A stretch of DNA of 64,000 nt from Symbiodinium natans. Taxonomy: Eukaryota; Sar; Dinophyceae; Suessiales; Symbiodiniaceae. The notes under the pieces were generated by a model. It saw only the letters and a list, made by a program, of their open reading frames with translations. It ran no database searches and was not told the DNA's origin. Shown here piece by piece: positions 45,116-57,414 of the stretch (position 1 is the first letter of the stretch; the number at the start of each line of letters is the position of its first letter). Position numbers and translations under genes: made by a program. Location of the stretch: positions 919,501-983,500 of the forward strand of contig CAJNDS010002324.1 in the NCBI GenBank assembly GCA_905221605.1. The letters run 5' to 3'.

Positions 45116-45222
45116 GGGTCTAGGGTCTAGGGTCTAGGGTTTAGGGTTTAGGGTTTAGGCAGGGTTCAGGGTTCAGGGTTCAGGGTTCAGGGTTCAGGGT
45201 TCAGGGTTCAGGGTTCAGGGTT
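45116..45222. repeat. TCTAGGG, TTTAGGG and TTCAGGG sub-blocks
   Basis: Three TCTAGGG units, three TTTAGGG units and nine TTCAGGG units lie in succession, each homogeneous. Confidence 0.95.
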
Positions 45223-45471
45223 TCCTGGAGTTTAGTTGGAAGCACAACCAGATCGGGACCCGTTGCAAGTGAGCGTCGAGAGTGATAGCCGCAGCCCGCA
45301 GAAGTACTTCCACAGACAGTCCTGAAGCTGGCGGCACCTCTTCCTTATAGGAACCTCAATAACTATGAAGTACGAAGGCACGGGCCCCTCTAACATCCCT
45401 ACTTCCACATCCCAAGTAGTCTCAGAAGTGGCATGGGGCTGCAGGGCCCCGGATTTCGGGATTTTTTGGGC

Positions 45472-48400
45472 TTAAGTACGATGTAGTTCGAAACCCGGCC
45501 TGCTCTGACAAGCTCCTGTGCCGCTTCCGACACATTTTCGCCAGCTACAGTTTCTGCATTCCTGCCGCGAACACGGGCGCTTCTCTGGCGTGAACCCCCT
45601 GCTTCCATGGGGAGAACTGGATTCAGGGCTGGGCCTGGCGACGTCGACGACACTTCTCAGCACCGGAGCTGGCTCCTCCTCCCCCTTGGCCTTTGCAGGA
45701 GCCCCCGGTGAAGACACACGACAGGGCTCGGCTAAGTGCTCAGGTGCCCGGCCAAGTACTTGCCCATAGTCGAGATCACCTGCGCGAGTTCGTACAGCTT
45801 GCAAAAGGCACCTTACATCTTTTGTGGAGGGCGCGCTCTGTGCCTCTGTTAGCTCGATGTGGGGCGCATTCTCCTTGCATCTTCATGTTCACACCCATGT
45901 CGCAGGGGGGCTATGCCAGGCACTGCAGGCTGCTTGCGAGGTCCTGCGCATACTCCTCCAAAGCAGCAGTCATTTCTGCCTCGGCCTGAGCCTGGTCCAG
46001 CCCTGGCAGCCACAACTTGCGGAAAAAGCCCATATGACAGGGTTGAAGGGTTTTTCACCCATATTCGAACTCTTTAACCCATATTCGAACTCTAGGAAGA
46101 ACCTTTCATAGACTCCCCCCTACATCAAGAAGTCCCCAAGACGATTGGAGGCCTGGCACTGCATCCATGACATCCCTGACGCTGATCACCTCGCGGAGCT
46201 CTCTGCGCTTGTTTGGGCCGCCGCACTTGTTTGGGGTTTTATGGGTTATGGGTTTAGGGTTTAGGGTTTAGGGTTTAGGGTTTAGGGTTTAGGGTTTAGG
46301 GGGGGCATTCTGGGCCTTGTCGCTTTCCCAGGCTTCTTCGCCACGAGAAGCGATGTAGGCTTTCACTACCTCGCGACCCCAAACATCAAAAAAGAGCCAC
46401 CATGCAAGCGTGATCACCGATGACCATGGAGTCAAGACATTGCCTCGGGGAGAGGTGTGTGACCTCCGGACCACTTTGAAATTCCACGTCGCACAATGTC
46501 CTTGGAGCAGCTTATTGCCCATTGCATTAGGCCAATCATGCGGAGGTCCGCGCACAAATTGCTGCATGTAACTTTGCTCTTCTTTTTTTGGTAGGAGGAG
46601 GGCTTCGTACAAGGAACCCGGCTAGAAAGAGCTACCTAGAAGAAAGTCGGCAGCAACTTCGGGACATCCGGACTCGGGCTTGAACCTACTTATTTCAAGG
46701 GAGTTCGAGCGGGCTTTGGGGGGATGCGGACGTCCTATGGCGACGGCTGCGAAATTTGAGACCAAGCCGCGTAGCACTCATGCCAGAGGGACTCACTCGT
46801 TCGCGATCCAGCTGCAACCTCCACAGCTAAAACGATGCACGTGCACTGACTTCACAGGAAGCCCGCTCCAAGGTTCCAACCTGCCCATAGACGTCCATGA
46901 GGATGGCAATGAGCATGTTGAGCAGCAACAAAACGGCAGCCATCATGTAGGTGCCAAAAAAGAAGAAAGCTACCTTGGGTCTGTGCCAGGGGCAACCTCT
47001 GTCTTCTCAGGCCCTTCTGTGGTGCGAGAAAGAGGCCGGCCGGCCACGCAACTCCATGTCTTCGACACTGAAGTCACCCATCCTCGGATCGCGGCTGTTG
47101 GGCTGTCGCAGCCGGAAGCCGGAAGCAGGAAAGAACCCCCCCAAAAAATGAGCCCGGTTTTCGAAATTCTTGTAGTGGCCCTTACTTTTTGGGGTTTATT
47201 TTCGGGGTCTCTTACTTTCGTAAACCCCCCGGTGCATTTCAACAAGACGGGGCGCAAGGCACGAAGCAGGGCCAGCGATGCACGGTCAAACGAAGCAAAG
47301 GATTCAACCTCTCTTCCAAAGAATGCCATTCCCATCGCAACGTAGGCGAAGAAGATGGAAAGGAAAACCTTGAGTGACTTGGACTGCATTAGAGGCCAAC
47401 TCCCACGCAGCCTTCAAGGATTCAGGGGGCCTCTTAACCCTAAACCCTAAACCCTAAACCCTAAACCCTAAACCGTCTCATACTAAGCGATGGGCAATCC
47501 CGAAGTGTGTCAAGTCGTTTGCAGCCAACGCCAGCGTCTTCGTCACGATGGCCAAGCGAGGCTGCGCCGCAAAGGCTTTAAACCTCTTAGGGTTTAGGGT
47601 TTAGGGTTTAGGGTTTAGGGTTTAGGGTTTAGGGTTTAGGGTTTAGGGTTTAGGGTTTAGGGTTTAGGGTTTAGGGTTTAGGGCAGCTCTCCCGATTGTG
47701 GTCCCCGTAAAGGGCTCCTATTGTCACGTGGAGCCTTTTTGCAGAGCAACCCAAACAGTACCCTGATGAACAACCTCCGCTTTGGATGGCTTTTTGCTTT
47801 CGGAGGCTGTGGATCTAGGATTCAAGTTTGGGGGCCAAACAGGGTTTAGGGTTTACGGGATAGGTAGGCTTTGGAGTCTTCTTCTATTGCGCCTGCAGCT
47901 AAGGTGTCTGCACATCGTGCCGTATCGGAGTCGGCGTCGAAACGCACAAGAGCCGAAAAAAGGCAAAGAACGAGAAAAGCGCAAAAAGCCGAAGAACAAC
48001 AACAAAACGAAGGGCAACCATCCAGTGCTTTTCGCGTTGCCCATGGTTCGCGCTTTTGGGCTTTTTCACGTTTCTCGACTCGTTCGCAGCTTCGCCTTGT
48101 TGGTGTTTTTTGCGACTTGTTTGCATATGCTCAGGTTTTCTTGCGAGTGGCTTGCGCTTTGCTTATCGTTTCTTCGCGTCTTCGGGTTTCCCGCGTCCTT
48201 CAGTCCTCCGGCTGTGCAGTTCTTTGCGCTTCGCGCGTTTCGCGCGTTTCGCACGGCACCTCCGCTTGACATCCTAATACCGAGGCACACGGAGCGTTTC
48301 CACAGCTCAACCCGAGACCCTGAACCACAGACAATGCAGGCCAAGTGCAGACGCATGATGATGCAGACTGGGTAGAAGCCAGAGATCCATCGGTTCGCCC

Positions 48401-51400
48401 TGGAGAAGAGGGCACACCACCCACACCCACACCCACCCCACCCACGCAAGCACACACAGCTTTGTTGAGCATCTCCCGCCTGATCACGAAACCCAACGCT
48501 TCCATGTCATCAAAGAGTTTCTCATCGTAGGCTCTTGCCGCAGCGCCTCAGTGGCAAGAGAACGACAAACCACAAACCCGACATGCAATGCACACAAGAA
48601 GCATCAGTTCCACAGACAGCTGGTTCCCAGAGACACGCACCACCCACACAAAACCTACATGGATACAACGCTTTGCAAGTCCCTGTAATTACCTATTAAC
48701 CCAAAACCTTGAACCACCTATTTGTGAGGTCTGGGGTTGCAGGTAAGCCCTAACAAAGCAGTCTGCATGACAAGCGGCAGGACGAAGTTGTCACATTCGC
48801 AGACAGCCGGCAAGCGGAGTGGACAGGCACATAGTTCTGCCAGGGATCAGTGGCCAGTGCTATTTTGGGGTTTCAGATTCAGCCTTTGGCTCAGAGATAT
48901 ATACTGGGCATCGGATGCTGGGAGTATTAGGATAGACCCCTTGATTTACTAAAACCCTAAACCCTAAACCCTAAACCCTAAGGCCCTGTTAAAGAGTCTA
49001 GAGCGAACAAGGTGACGGCGTCTCGACTGCCTGGAGAGTGCTGGATATGTCTGCCTGCCATCCAACAATCGCTGCTCGATGCCTCTACTCTACTCATAAG
49101 CTGAGTACACTCATGAATGGTTGGCAGCCGCTGCTTCAGCAAAGAAAGGAAGGAAGCAAGCAGCCACCAAAAACATCCTGCCTGTCCGATATTCTGCGTG
49201 ATCCACGTAATAAGAATAGCAAAGGCAAGGATGATGGAGACCCAGTCTACAAAGTTCCAGAAACTCCAATATGCCTTCCTGACACAGCGAGCGCGTGTGC
49301 CACGAGTAAATGCACATGCAAACAGCAGCCATGTCGCAACCCGGAACCCTAAACCCGAAGCACTGAATTAGCCTCTCGTGCCAAGCGGATGCCAAGCGGC
49401 CAGGCTTTCGCAAAACGGCACTTGTGCTCCCGCAAGCAGCAAATCGCTTCAAAGCCTAACGCCGTGCATGTGTATGTAGATGGTTTTTTTATGATAGTGT
49501 CTTTATGCTAGTATAAGTTTATGCAATATACATATATATATATATATAGATAGATTTGTGTATATAGATGGGCGCCCGCTTATTGCGGCTCCCTTCATAA
49601 GCAACCGAACGCTTACCGTCGTACGAGGTTCTAACCGCGTTAGGCATGTCAGCGTTCACATCGGCCATGACATATTCGATCAGAATATGGAATATTACAT
49701 ATTGTATCAGAATACAGTATATTATCTATTACATATGTATCAGAATGTAGTATGGTATATCATATGGCGGGCCAAACCCTTGAACATATAGGCGAGGTGG
49801 CGAGCTTGTTTCCGTCGGTCATACTACAAGCCCCTTGGATGGCAGGAACATACTCTTGTTCTTCGTTCAGGGTTTAGGGTTTGGGGTTCAGGGTTGAAGG
49901 TTTAGGGTCTAGGGTTGAGGGTTTAGGGTTTAGGATTTAGGGTTTAGAGTTTGGGGTTTAGTTCCTATTCGTTTCCTCCTTGTGCTTCGCTCGGGGCTTT
50001 TTTCCTGCCAACGGTCGCTGCGAATATCGCGAGTTTTTGTTCATGGTTCTTATCAATATCAGAGGCTCGTTTACTTCTGCAATTAGGGGTGTAGTTTTTA
50101 TGCACTGCACCAACATAGAAATGAAAACGAAAAAGTTGGCCCGTGGCTTTAAACTAAACGGTATTCTGCCGTATCGCATGAACAGCACTTGTAGAAGTCC
50201 ACTCTTACTAGCTATCTCAGTTTAACGAGAATGATACTATTTAGACGTGGCCAGGGAGTATTTACCCACGATTGTAAACGCTATTCATGTCGGCGCATCG
50301 GCTGTCCCAGTAGCTGTCCTTCATTCTCTGAACGCTACTGACTGACACGCACATCGTCGCAGCAGAAGGAGACCCTGGGACCGGGCGCGCCCTGATCATG
50401 TATGTGTCTACCGTGACATATCGGCTTACACAGGGCCTAGCGCGCTTAGCAGTCAAATGGTGCGAAGCCGCCAGTGTTTCTCAATACTGGTTTAATGGTT
50501 CCGAATCTGTGCGTCTAGGATGTAAACGGTTCAATGTGTTAGTGGATCTTCGCGACTGATTTCATGGTTTAATGCTCGTGCTTGGGTGCATTGCCCTGCA
50601 CTTCTGATGCCGTCGAGTGATAGCATATAGCACCCACCATACCTTACATGTACTATAGATTGCATATATACTGCTTGGGTCCTTGACCAAATGTTTTTTC
50701 AGGCCTCCGATGCCTGGGACCAAAGAGGAACATGCTTGCTTCCCCCCCCCTCCGCCCCGTGTTGTGGTGCCCGCTCCCCCCACCCCCACCCTGGTGTAGT
50801 TGCGGGGGTGAGGGTTTCGGGTTTTAGGTTTAGGGTTCTAACCTGTCACAGGGTTAGGGCTTCAGGTTTAAGGTTTAGGGTTTATGGTCCCCTGCCCCCC
50901 GCTGTGGTGTGGTTGGGGCTGGGGTTTCGGGTTTATGGTTTAAGGTTATAGGGTTTAGGATTGAAGGGCAAGGTTCAGGGTTTGGGGCTTTGTTTAGGGT
51001 CGGGAGGCAGGGGAGGTCTGGGGGGGGGAGGGGGAGGGACCGGCGAACCGCGAACCGCCATCATATTTGACCTGGGCGTTGTTCTACCCTCATCTGAACC
51101 AGTCGTTTCCACCCGTTAAACCATTGTCATATCAGAAAAAGGATTGGTTTCATGGTTTCATGGTTTAGTCGTTTCTGGTACGGGAGAAAAGCCTTGGTTT
51201 AGAGTTTTATGGTATAATTGTTTGATGGTTAAACGGTTTAATGGTTTTCCATACTGGGAAAAAGGTTGGTTAACGGTGTAATGGTCTAACGGTGTAGTTG
51301 TTTAATACGGCTTTCACGGGAGGAAAAGGTTTGGTTAATGGTTTAACGGTTCAACGGTTGAATGCTGTAATGGTTTCATGGGTTGAGGCATTCTCATAGG

Positions 51401-53289
51401 GGCAGACCATTGGTTTAACGATGGAATGGTTGAATGCTGTAATGGTTTAATGGTTTAATTAATGGGAACATGCAACAACTCAGGGGAACCGCTGTAGGCG
51501 GTGACGCAAAAGGATGTACTGTAGATTGTAATCGGTGTATGCATATACATATATATATATATACATAGATGCCACATAGACATGTATATATATATATATG
51601 TTCTATGTCGAGATGTATATATTGCGCACATCTGGTCTTGGCAGCTTCGATGTAAGGCTCACAGCACATTCAGCTGACGGGCCTTCGTTGAAGAAGAGGA
51701 TGAGTATGTGGCCGAAGAAAAGCACCTCTTTTTACCCTCTGAACCCTAAACCCCAAACCCTAAACCCCAAACCCTAAACCCCAAACCCTAAACCCAAACC
51801 CTAAACCCTAAACCCTAAACCCCAAACAACAAAAAGACCCACTGAGACTGTTGGGCTTCCATGCCTCGAAGGCCCAGCTCTCCCAAGAAGCATGAGCTTC
51901 CAGGATTACGGACCTGGCAACGGAAAACACAACAACACATCTACGACAAAAAATAGATTCCCATTTGTATTTATATCGATATTTATACTTATACTTATAT
52001 TTCAAATATGGATTTATACTTATATTTATACAGATAAATATATATATATTATATTTTACATGTCTTTTTTATCTTTATGCTTATATTTTCATTTATATTT
52101 CTATTTATATTTATTTTTATATATACATGTACATTTACTCTTACATTTAGACTTACATTTACATTTATATTTAAATTTATATCTATATTATATTTTTACG
52201 TATAAAAGATTTATATGTATATCTATATGTGTATTTACATTTACATTGCCATTTACACGTACATTTATATTTATATTCATATTCGTATCTATATTCATAT
52301 TTGTATGTATTTTCATATTCATGTTCATGTTTGTATCTGTATTTCTTTTTCGATTTATATTTGAAATTATATTCATATTTATATGTACATCTATATTTCT
52401 ATTTATATTTACATTTACATTTATATGTATATTCAATTTATATTTGTCTTTATATTTATATTTATACTTGATTGTTTATTTATATTTGTATAAATATAAT
52501 AAATAAAAAAACATCTCTATATATATATATGTATAAGTGTATAGCAGATTATATACTGTATAGCCCTGTACAACATACTGCAACTCATAACATAATGAGA
52601 AATTGCACACACATATGTTATACATACAGGTTACATATGTATATATATATATATGTGTATAGCATGTGTGTATATATAGAGAGAATATATTGCATATATG
52701 TATATATATATATGTACATATTTTCCTGTTTATGTTTATGCATTTGTTTACTTGTTTGTAGGTTGTATATAATGCACAACATACACTGTGGCAGAATCTG
52801 GCAGGCCTGTGCGTAATCTGCTTGAAGATGCGGCCTGGCAGAAGTTGCTACACTGCAGCATTGTCTCGCTTGACGCTCGGCTCTGTTGCTTAAAATTTAC
52901 ACGACAGCCATGACAGGCCTGAAATGGCGAACATGAAATGGATACTGGTCGAGGTCAAGAGGTCCTGGGCTATTCAGGTATTGCCTGACCAGAGTCCATG
53001 CCATGCCTGCGCAAGGATTCTTGGCACAAGGATGTGCTCCAACGATGGACCGATTGTTGCAGACCGGATGCATAATAGGCATTGTACGTCATGAAGTTGA
53101 CCTGTCCCACGGAGGTGCGCCAAGAGTTGTGGACAATGCCATCAGACCCATGTTCATTACAACGGGGCATGCAAGCACACTGATGGCGCGACATGCTGCA
53201 GGCGTACCTTCACACGATAAGTGCGATCGTTCAGCCAGCGATTTACCTCTAAATCTCGCAGTTGGTCGAAAACCTCGGGCGCTTCCAGC
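45472..53289 (-). CDS. Polycystin (PKD2)-type cation channel, many exons
   Basis: PKD2-type channels are six-helix, calcium-permeable cation channels with an extracellular TOP domain. Minus-strand exons: 53208-53289 with EAPEVFDQLRDLEVNRWLND then RTYRVK; from 53101, VNFMTYNAYYASG (TOP-domain strands, joined in phase); from 49278, AYWSFWNFVDWVSIILAFAI (S3 type, family motif FWN..D); 47496-47561, PRLAIVTKTLALAANDLTHF (S4-S5 linker type); 47256-47368, VFLSIFFAYVAMGMAFFGRE (S5); 47055-47082, the pore MGDFSVEDM; 46881-46973, VAFFFFGTYMMAAVLLLLNM then LIAILMDVYGQ (S6). Donors at 47495 and 47255 are GC; phases agree through the pore. The cytosolic tail includes WLPGLDQAQAEAEMTAALEE (about 45950-46040) and a frame to 45472. 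S1, S2 and part of the TOP domain were not found. Introns hold telomere-like blocks and AT tracts. Confidence 0.75.
46237..46302. repeat. TTTAGGG block, channel intron
   Basis: About seven TTTAGGG units. Confidence 0.95.
47157..47230. mobile_element. Diverged family B element inside the channel gene
   Basis: Read as GGTTTTCGAAATTCTTGTAG, then TTTTTGGGGTTTATTTTCGG, ending ACTTTCGTAAACCCCCC; the terminal CGAAA/TTTCG and the GTAAACCCCCC end match family B copies 1 and 2. It lies in the intron just downstream of the S5 exon. Confidence 0.5.
47431..47475. repeat. CCCTAAA block between the S4 and S5 exons
   Basis: Six CCCTAAA units in the intron between 47368 and 47496. Confidence 0.95.
47588..47683. 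repeat. TTTAGGG block upstream of the S4 exon
   Basis: About thirteen perfect TTTAGGG units, starting 27 bases from the exon. Its orientation is opposite to the block at 47431. Confidence 0.95.
49867..49962. repeat. Degenerate TTTAGGG block
   Basis: About twelve units with TTGAAGG, TCTAGGG, TTGAGGG and TTTAGAG variants. Confidence 0.9.
51100..51460. repeat. GGTTTAATGGTT-rich degenerate repeat
   Basis: The words GGTTTAATGGTT, GGTTTCATGGTT and GGTTAACGGT recur many times over about 350 bases (also at 50480-50575). No coding frame stands out. Confidence 0.7.
51740..51830. repeat. CCCTAAA/CCCCAAA alternating block
   Basis: Units CCCTAAA and CCCCAAA alternate about twelve times. Confidence 0.9.
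51955..52515. repeat. AT-rich TTTATATT-type array
   Basis: About 560 bases of TTTATA, TTTACA and TTCATA hexamers (imperfect), followed by (AT)n tracts near 52518, 52637 and 52700. It lies in the presumed large intron of the polycystin-type gene. Confidence 0.9.
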
Positions 53290-53349
53290 TTGTGTCAAGG
53301 CAAGATGCCAGCCTCTCCAAAGCCTGAATACACACCAAGAGGCCGTGAT

Positions 53350-53640
53350 GTTAGGAAACTCCATGAGGTAGTCCAGCCATTCGACGGTGACAGCATCGCT
53401 GCTTTCGATCAAATCCTACAGCCCGGCATGTCCAGCTTAGGGAGGCTTGCAAGACTTGGGGTTTAAGGGCTTGGGTTGGCCTGAGGCCAGGAAAAGAAAG
53501 AGGTCTTCTTGCATTTCCAGAAAAGACAGGGGCCACAGCCTCCTGCGAGACGTCCAGCTCGGTCGGCTTGAGCCTCAAGTCCAGGCCGTCGAAGCGGAAG
53601 CAAGGGTCCAGCTCCATGGCATTCGCCACCTTGGGGGGAG
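53350..53640 (-). CDS. Coding segments upstream of the channel gene
   Basis: Minus-strand 53510-53632 reads ANAMELDPCFRFDGLDLRLK then PTELDVSQEAVAPVFSGNAR. Minus-strand 53350-53415 reads IESSDAVTVEWLDYLMEFPN then ITASW. Both look coding and lie just upstream of the TOP-domain exon, so they may be N-terminal exons of the polycystin-type channel or the end of a separate gene. Confidence 0.4.
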
Positions 53641-53671
53641 ATGTTGGGGGGTTTTTAGGCGCCTTGGGGTT

Positions 53672-53742
53672 TTAGGGTTTAGGGATTAGGGATTAGGGTT
53701 TAGGGTTTAGGGTTTAGGGTTTAGGGTTTAGGGTTTAGGTTC
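53672..53742. repeat. TTTAGGG block
   Basis: About nine units; a longer block follows at 53918-54062. Confidence 0.9.
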
Positions 53743-53917
53743 TTTGGGGTTCTTGGGGGGGAGTGGGTTTTGCGGTTTCAGGTTTAGGTCTAAGCTCTTA
53801 GGATAACTTAGCAGGCTGGGGGGAGTGTCGCACACTCTTTGCAGCTTGGCGGCTGTGGGATTCGTGCATTCTGCATCGACCAGCCTAAGGGTTGGCTTTG
53901 GGTTCAGGGCTTTTGGG

Positions 53918-54062
53918 GTTGAGGGTTTAGGGTGCAGGGTTTAGGGTTTAGGGTTGGGGTTTAGGGTTTAAGGTTTAGGGTTTAGGGTTTAGGGTTTCGG
54001 GTTTAGGGTTTAGGGTTTAGGGTTTAGGGTTTAGGGTTCAGGGTTTCGGGTTCAGGGTTTCG
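53918..54062. repeat. TTTAGGG block
   Basis: About nineteen units with TTCAGGG and TTTCGGG variants. Confidence 0.95.
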
Positions 54063-54299
54063 AGGGCTTGTGCAGCTGTAGGGTTTGGCGGTCAGGGTTT
54101 GGCGTGGTGAGCAAGGGCATGAACAGATACGTGCGACACGGGAACAAAACCAGCACTGCAGCAGGTACGGGTGCCATCTCAAATTGATTGTTACCAATAC
54201 CGGCCAAGGCCAAAAAGTAAGATGCCACATGTGCTGAGACAGCACAGCTGTCAGTGTCAAGCTAGCCTACTAGGCCTTTCAAGGCTCTCAACGTGGATT

Positions 54300-54926
54300 C
54301 TGGGAATTTGTCTGACAGCATGGTCTTACATGAGGACTGCTCTTCTTCAAGGCTTCTGGCCCAGAACCAAACAAGTCTTGCCACCAATTTTGGGGCGCGA
54401 AGGGAGACGGAGACGGACCGGGTTTCAATCACTGATAGGAACCTGGAAAGAGGGGACTGTGGTAGACCCGCAGTGCACTGCCTCAGTGCTACACTTACAA
54501 TCATGATAACTCGCTATGACAGGACTGTGAAGGTGATCTCTTGTAGCGCAATCGGTAGTGACGTTGCCTGGAGTCGAAGCTGAGCGGCTTTTGCTGAACA
54601 AGCTTCACGCCTCCAACCTTCCGATTGTGCGACAAATACCTGATGGCAGAATCGTGTTTTCCGGTCAGCTCGTAGTCTATCTACATGCAAAGCCATTTCG
54701 CGAGCAGGATGCATACTTGCTTCGGGGAAAGTCATCGACGGCAACACAGAACTCGATCCCTCAGACACTGCCAGAGACGTCGGAAAGTAGATAGCCTTGG
54801 TTTGGGCAGCAGAGGCACTAGCAACTGACCTGTTGCTGCGCCGTCACGCAATACCTCCACCGCCAGCACAAGTCGCACTATATCCGGCAAGTTTCCGAGA
54901 ACCCAAGATTCATCCAGGAGTACCAA
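54300..54926 (-). CDS. Unidentified gene, several exon-like segments
   Basis: Minus-strand segments: 54835-54926, LLDESWVLGNLPDIVRLVLA then VEVLRDGAATG; 54580-54690, ELTGKHDSAIRYLSHNRKVG then GVKLVQQKPLSFDS; 54340-54440, RSVSVSLRAPKLVARLVWFW then ARSLEEEQSS. Each looks strongly protein-like. LLDES in the first resembles an AAA+ Walker B strand, but no Walker A was found. They may form one gene upstream of the channel. Confidence 0.4.
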
Positions 54927-56034
54927 TCTGCAAATGTGTTAACATCCTGGGCATCGACATGCAGAACAAGCATTGGCATGAGCTACATTGCAGACATGCG
55001 ATAGCGCGTCCTGGAAGTTCTTGTGTCCCATGTACAATGGGCTGGAGAAGGCAAAGTTGGCGTTCCTCGGCAGCTGCAAAAACAACAATACTACTAATAA
55101 TACTAAGAATAACAATAAGAAAGAGAGTAATCATCTAATAAGAAAAACACAAACAAAAATAATGCAAATAAGAATAATAGGAATAACAACTAGACACCGA
55201 CTATCCCGAAAGCAATAAGTGCGATGTTTGTAAGGGACCCGTATGGGACCCGTATCATGCGGCGTTGTAAGTGCGGTGATCGTGGTGCGGTGCAAAAGGC
55301 TATAGAAGTAGGAATGCGTAGGTACTGTGGTCTTGGTGCGGTGTAGACGCCAGAGCGCGATACGCAAAAACACGCAGCGACAGCGCTACGACACGCACGA
55401 TCCCCCGCAGAGTGTTCTCAAGCCACGTTGAAAAGCGCAAAAATTGGGTAGGCCACAAGCCCTTGACCATAAACCAAAGAAAAAACAATGATTTGCGATT
55501 TTCGAACGTCCGGAAATGGAGCACCGCGTGATGTACGAGGTTGTTAGAGACGCGGAATTGGGTTTTCGGCCTGCGTGATGTGCGAGGTTTTGGGGCACCG
55601 GGAAGTGGCGCACCACGTGATTTGCGACCAGGAAATGGAGCACCACGTGTTTTGCGAGACTTTCAAACACCCGGACGTGGAGCCGGAAAAGTGGACTCCA
55701 GATGACTCCAGTACTGCGCGTGTACTACAAAACACGCAAAATCCCGCCAGGCCGCGGAAACGTGGATTCCAGTACTGCACGTGTACTACAAAAGAAGCAA
55801 AATCCCGCCAGGCCGCGGAAACGGGCCTTCCAGTACTGTTTCGACACGCATGATTGCCGCAGAGGGTTCGAGGACGAGTTTCAAAATGCGTACAAACGCA
55901 CAGCGGGAGCGCTTCGACACGCACGATCCCCGCAGAGGGGTGCATCCCGCTAGCCCCGCCAAACCTGCCCCAGCCTAAGAAATAAGATCGCATTTAACAA
56001 TCTCAGCGAAAAGAAGCCGTGTAGGTGAGGTAGC

Positions 56035-56160
56035 GTGGTGCTGTGGCGGTGTGGCGGTGTGGTGGTGTGGTGGTGTGGTGGTGTGGTGGTGTGGTGGTGT
56101 GGTGGTGTGGTGGTGTGGTGGTGTGGTGGTGTGGTGGTGTGGTGGTGTGGTGGTGCGGTA
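56035..56160. repeat. Minisatellite, unit GGTGTGGTGG
   Basis: About twelve near-perfect tandem ten-base units. Confidence 0.95.
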
Positions 56161-56229
56161 GTTGTGAAGTGGTGTACTTGGGCGAGCGTTTCTTCCGGGA
56201 AAAATATCAATAACAATAATACCAAGAAG

Positions 56230-56515
56230 TCCCGAGCATCTCACCGATGTCATAGTCTATGGCCTTCTCGACGCTGTGAATCGTGTCAGGTTGCTCATGG
56301 GCCAAATTCCTCTGTGCGATCACAAGGAGCCGGTGCTTGCCAAGAATCAGGACTCTTGCCCGCGTGCTTCGACTCTGCTCAGCACATCTAGACCACGCAA
56401 CAGACAAGAGCCGCGTTTGACGGATCTCAAGGCAAGCCGCATCAGGAAGAACCAAACAATTAGGAGGATGGCGGCCTCGACACGAGAGCTCCACTCAAAA
56501 CCAAAAAGCGCCATT
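56230..56515 (-). CDS. Possible membrane-protein exons
   Basis: Minus-strand 56370-56505 reads FEWSSRVEAAILLIVWFFLM then RLALRSVKRGSCLLRGLDVL, one membrane helix with following arginines. Minus-strand 56240-56345, in another frame, reads RVLILGKHRLLVIAQRNLAH then EQPDTIHSVEKAIDYDIGEM. The pair could be neighbouring exons of a transport or channel protein; the family is not established. Confidence 0.35.
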
Positions 56516-56516
56516 T

Positions 56517-56541
56517 TGGGGGGGGGGGGGGGGGGGGGGGG
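56517..56541. repeat. G homopolymer of about 24
   Basis: An uninterrupted G run directly upstream (minus sense) of a possible exon; such runs are prone to sequencing error. Confidence 0.9.
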
Positions 56542-57414
56542 CCCTCCGGGCCGGGTGGGAAGCTGCGAGTTAGCCACATCAAGCCCATAAGAGGTGCCAG
56601 TCAGGGAGCTGGAAGGTTCTTGACCGCAGCTTCACCCTCGATCTCCCCCTGCAGATATGAGAGCATCACGCGTTCGGGAATCCCATGCTCCTCGGCTGCG
56701 CGCGCGATCTTCTTGTGGCTAGTTGACGACTCTGGCTTGAGTATTGGGTCTTAGAGGGCCAGGGTTCATGAGCCACCTGCTCAAACTGTGCCTGAGCAGT
56801 CACCCCTGACACCAAGTTGCATTGAGGACGTCACCGGGTTCGAGCGCCTGGACAGCCAAACCAATGCCACCACAAAAACACTAAGATGATTGTTGCTATT
56901 AGACCCTATCAACCTGAAACTCTACAAACCCCAATCCTCACAGGCTTAGAACGTACGGAGATTGGAGGACAAGGTGATAGGGCTTTGACGACTCGGCGGG
57001 TGATTTGAGGCGGGCTTTCTTGGGCTGTAGAGACTGCAGAGGGGTCTCCCAGCCGACATAAACAACAACACGGGTGACCAAAAACCAGCCCTCAGCCACC
57101 GGAAGTCTAGTGGGACGGAGAGAAGCTCCGGCATCCCGAGGCCTTCCTAAGCCCGAAGCAATAAAGCCCCTAAACATGAAGCCCTACACCCTACACCCGA
57201 AACCCCACACCCCGTAACCCTAGCCCTTAAAGGGTTTTGGGGTTTGTCCTGGGATGCGGCCTGGTCCTTTTGGGTTTTCGGGTTTAGGGTTGGGGTTCAG
57301 GGTTGCAGGGGCTTCTATTGGGAGTCTCAGGGGATGTTTTGAAGTCTGGACCTCGACTTCCAATCCGGGCTCGGTGTCGACCTTGCACGCGGGCTCGGGG
57401 TACTTCGGGGTACT

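Larger units (their letters stand above)
42750..45390. other. No recognised gene; repeats and short frames
   Basis: Frames at 42873-43115 (minus) and 42987-43433 (plus) overlap and show no motif. The stretch holds the hexanucleotide array (43600-43862), several telomere-like blocks and one family A element (44856). Confidence 0.35.

Noticed and set aside
54543-54580. tRNA-like box A (TAGCGCAATCGGTAG)
   Set aside because: Box A matches, but no acceptor stem or good box B (GGTTCGANNCC) follows at the right distance; possibly a decayed tRNA-derived fragment.
55950-56253. Histidine/threonine-rich frames
   Set aside because: They are translations of the GGTGTGGTGG minisatellite.
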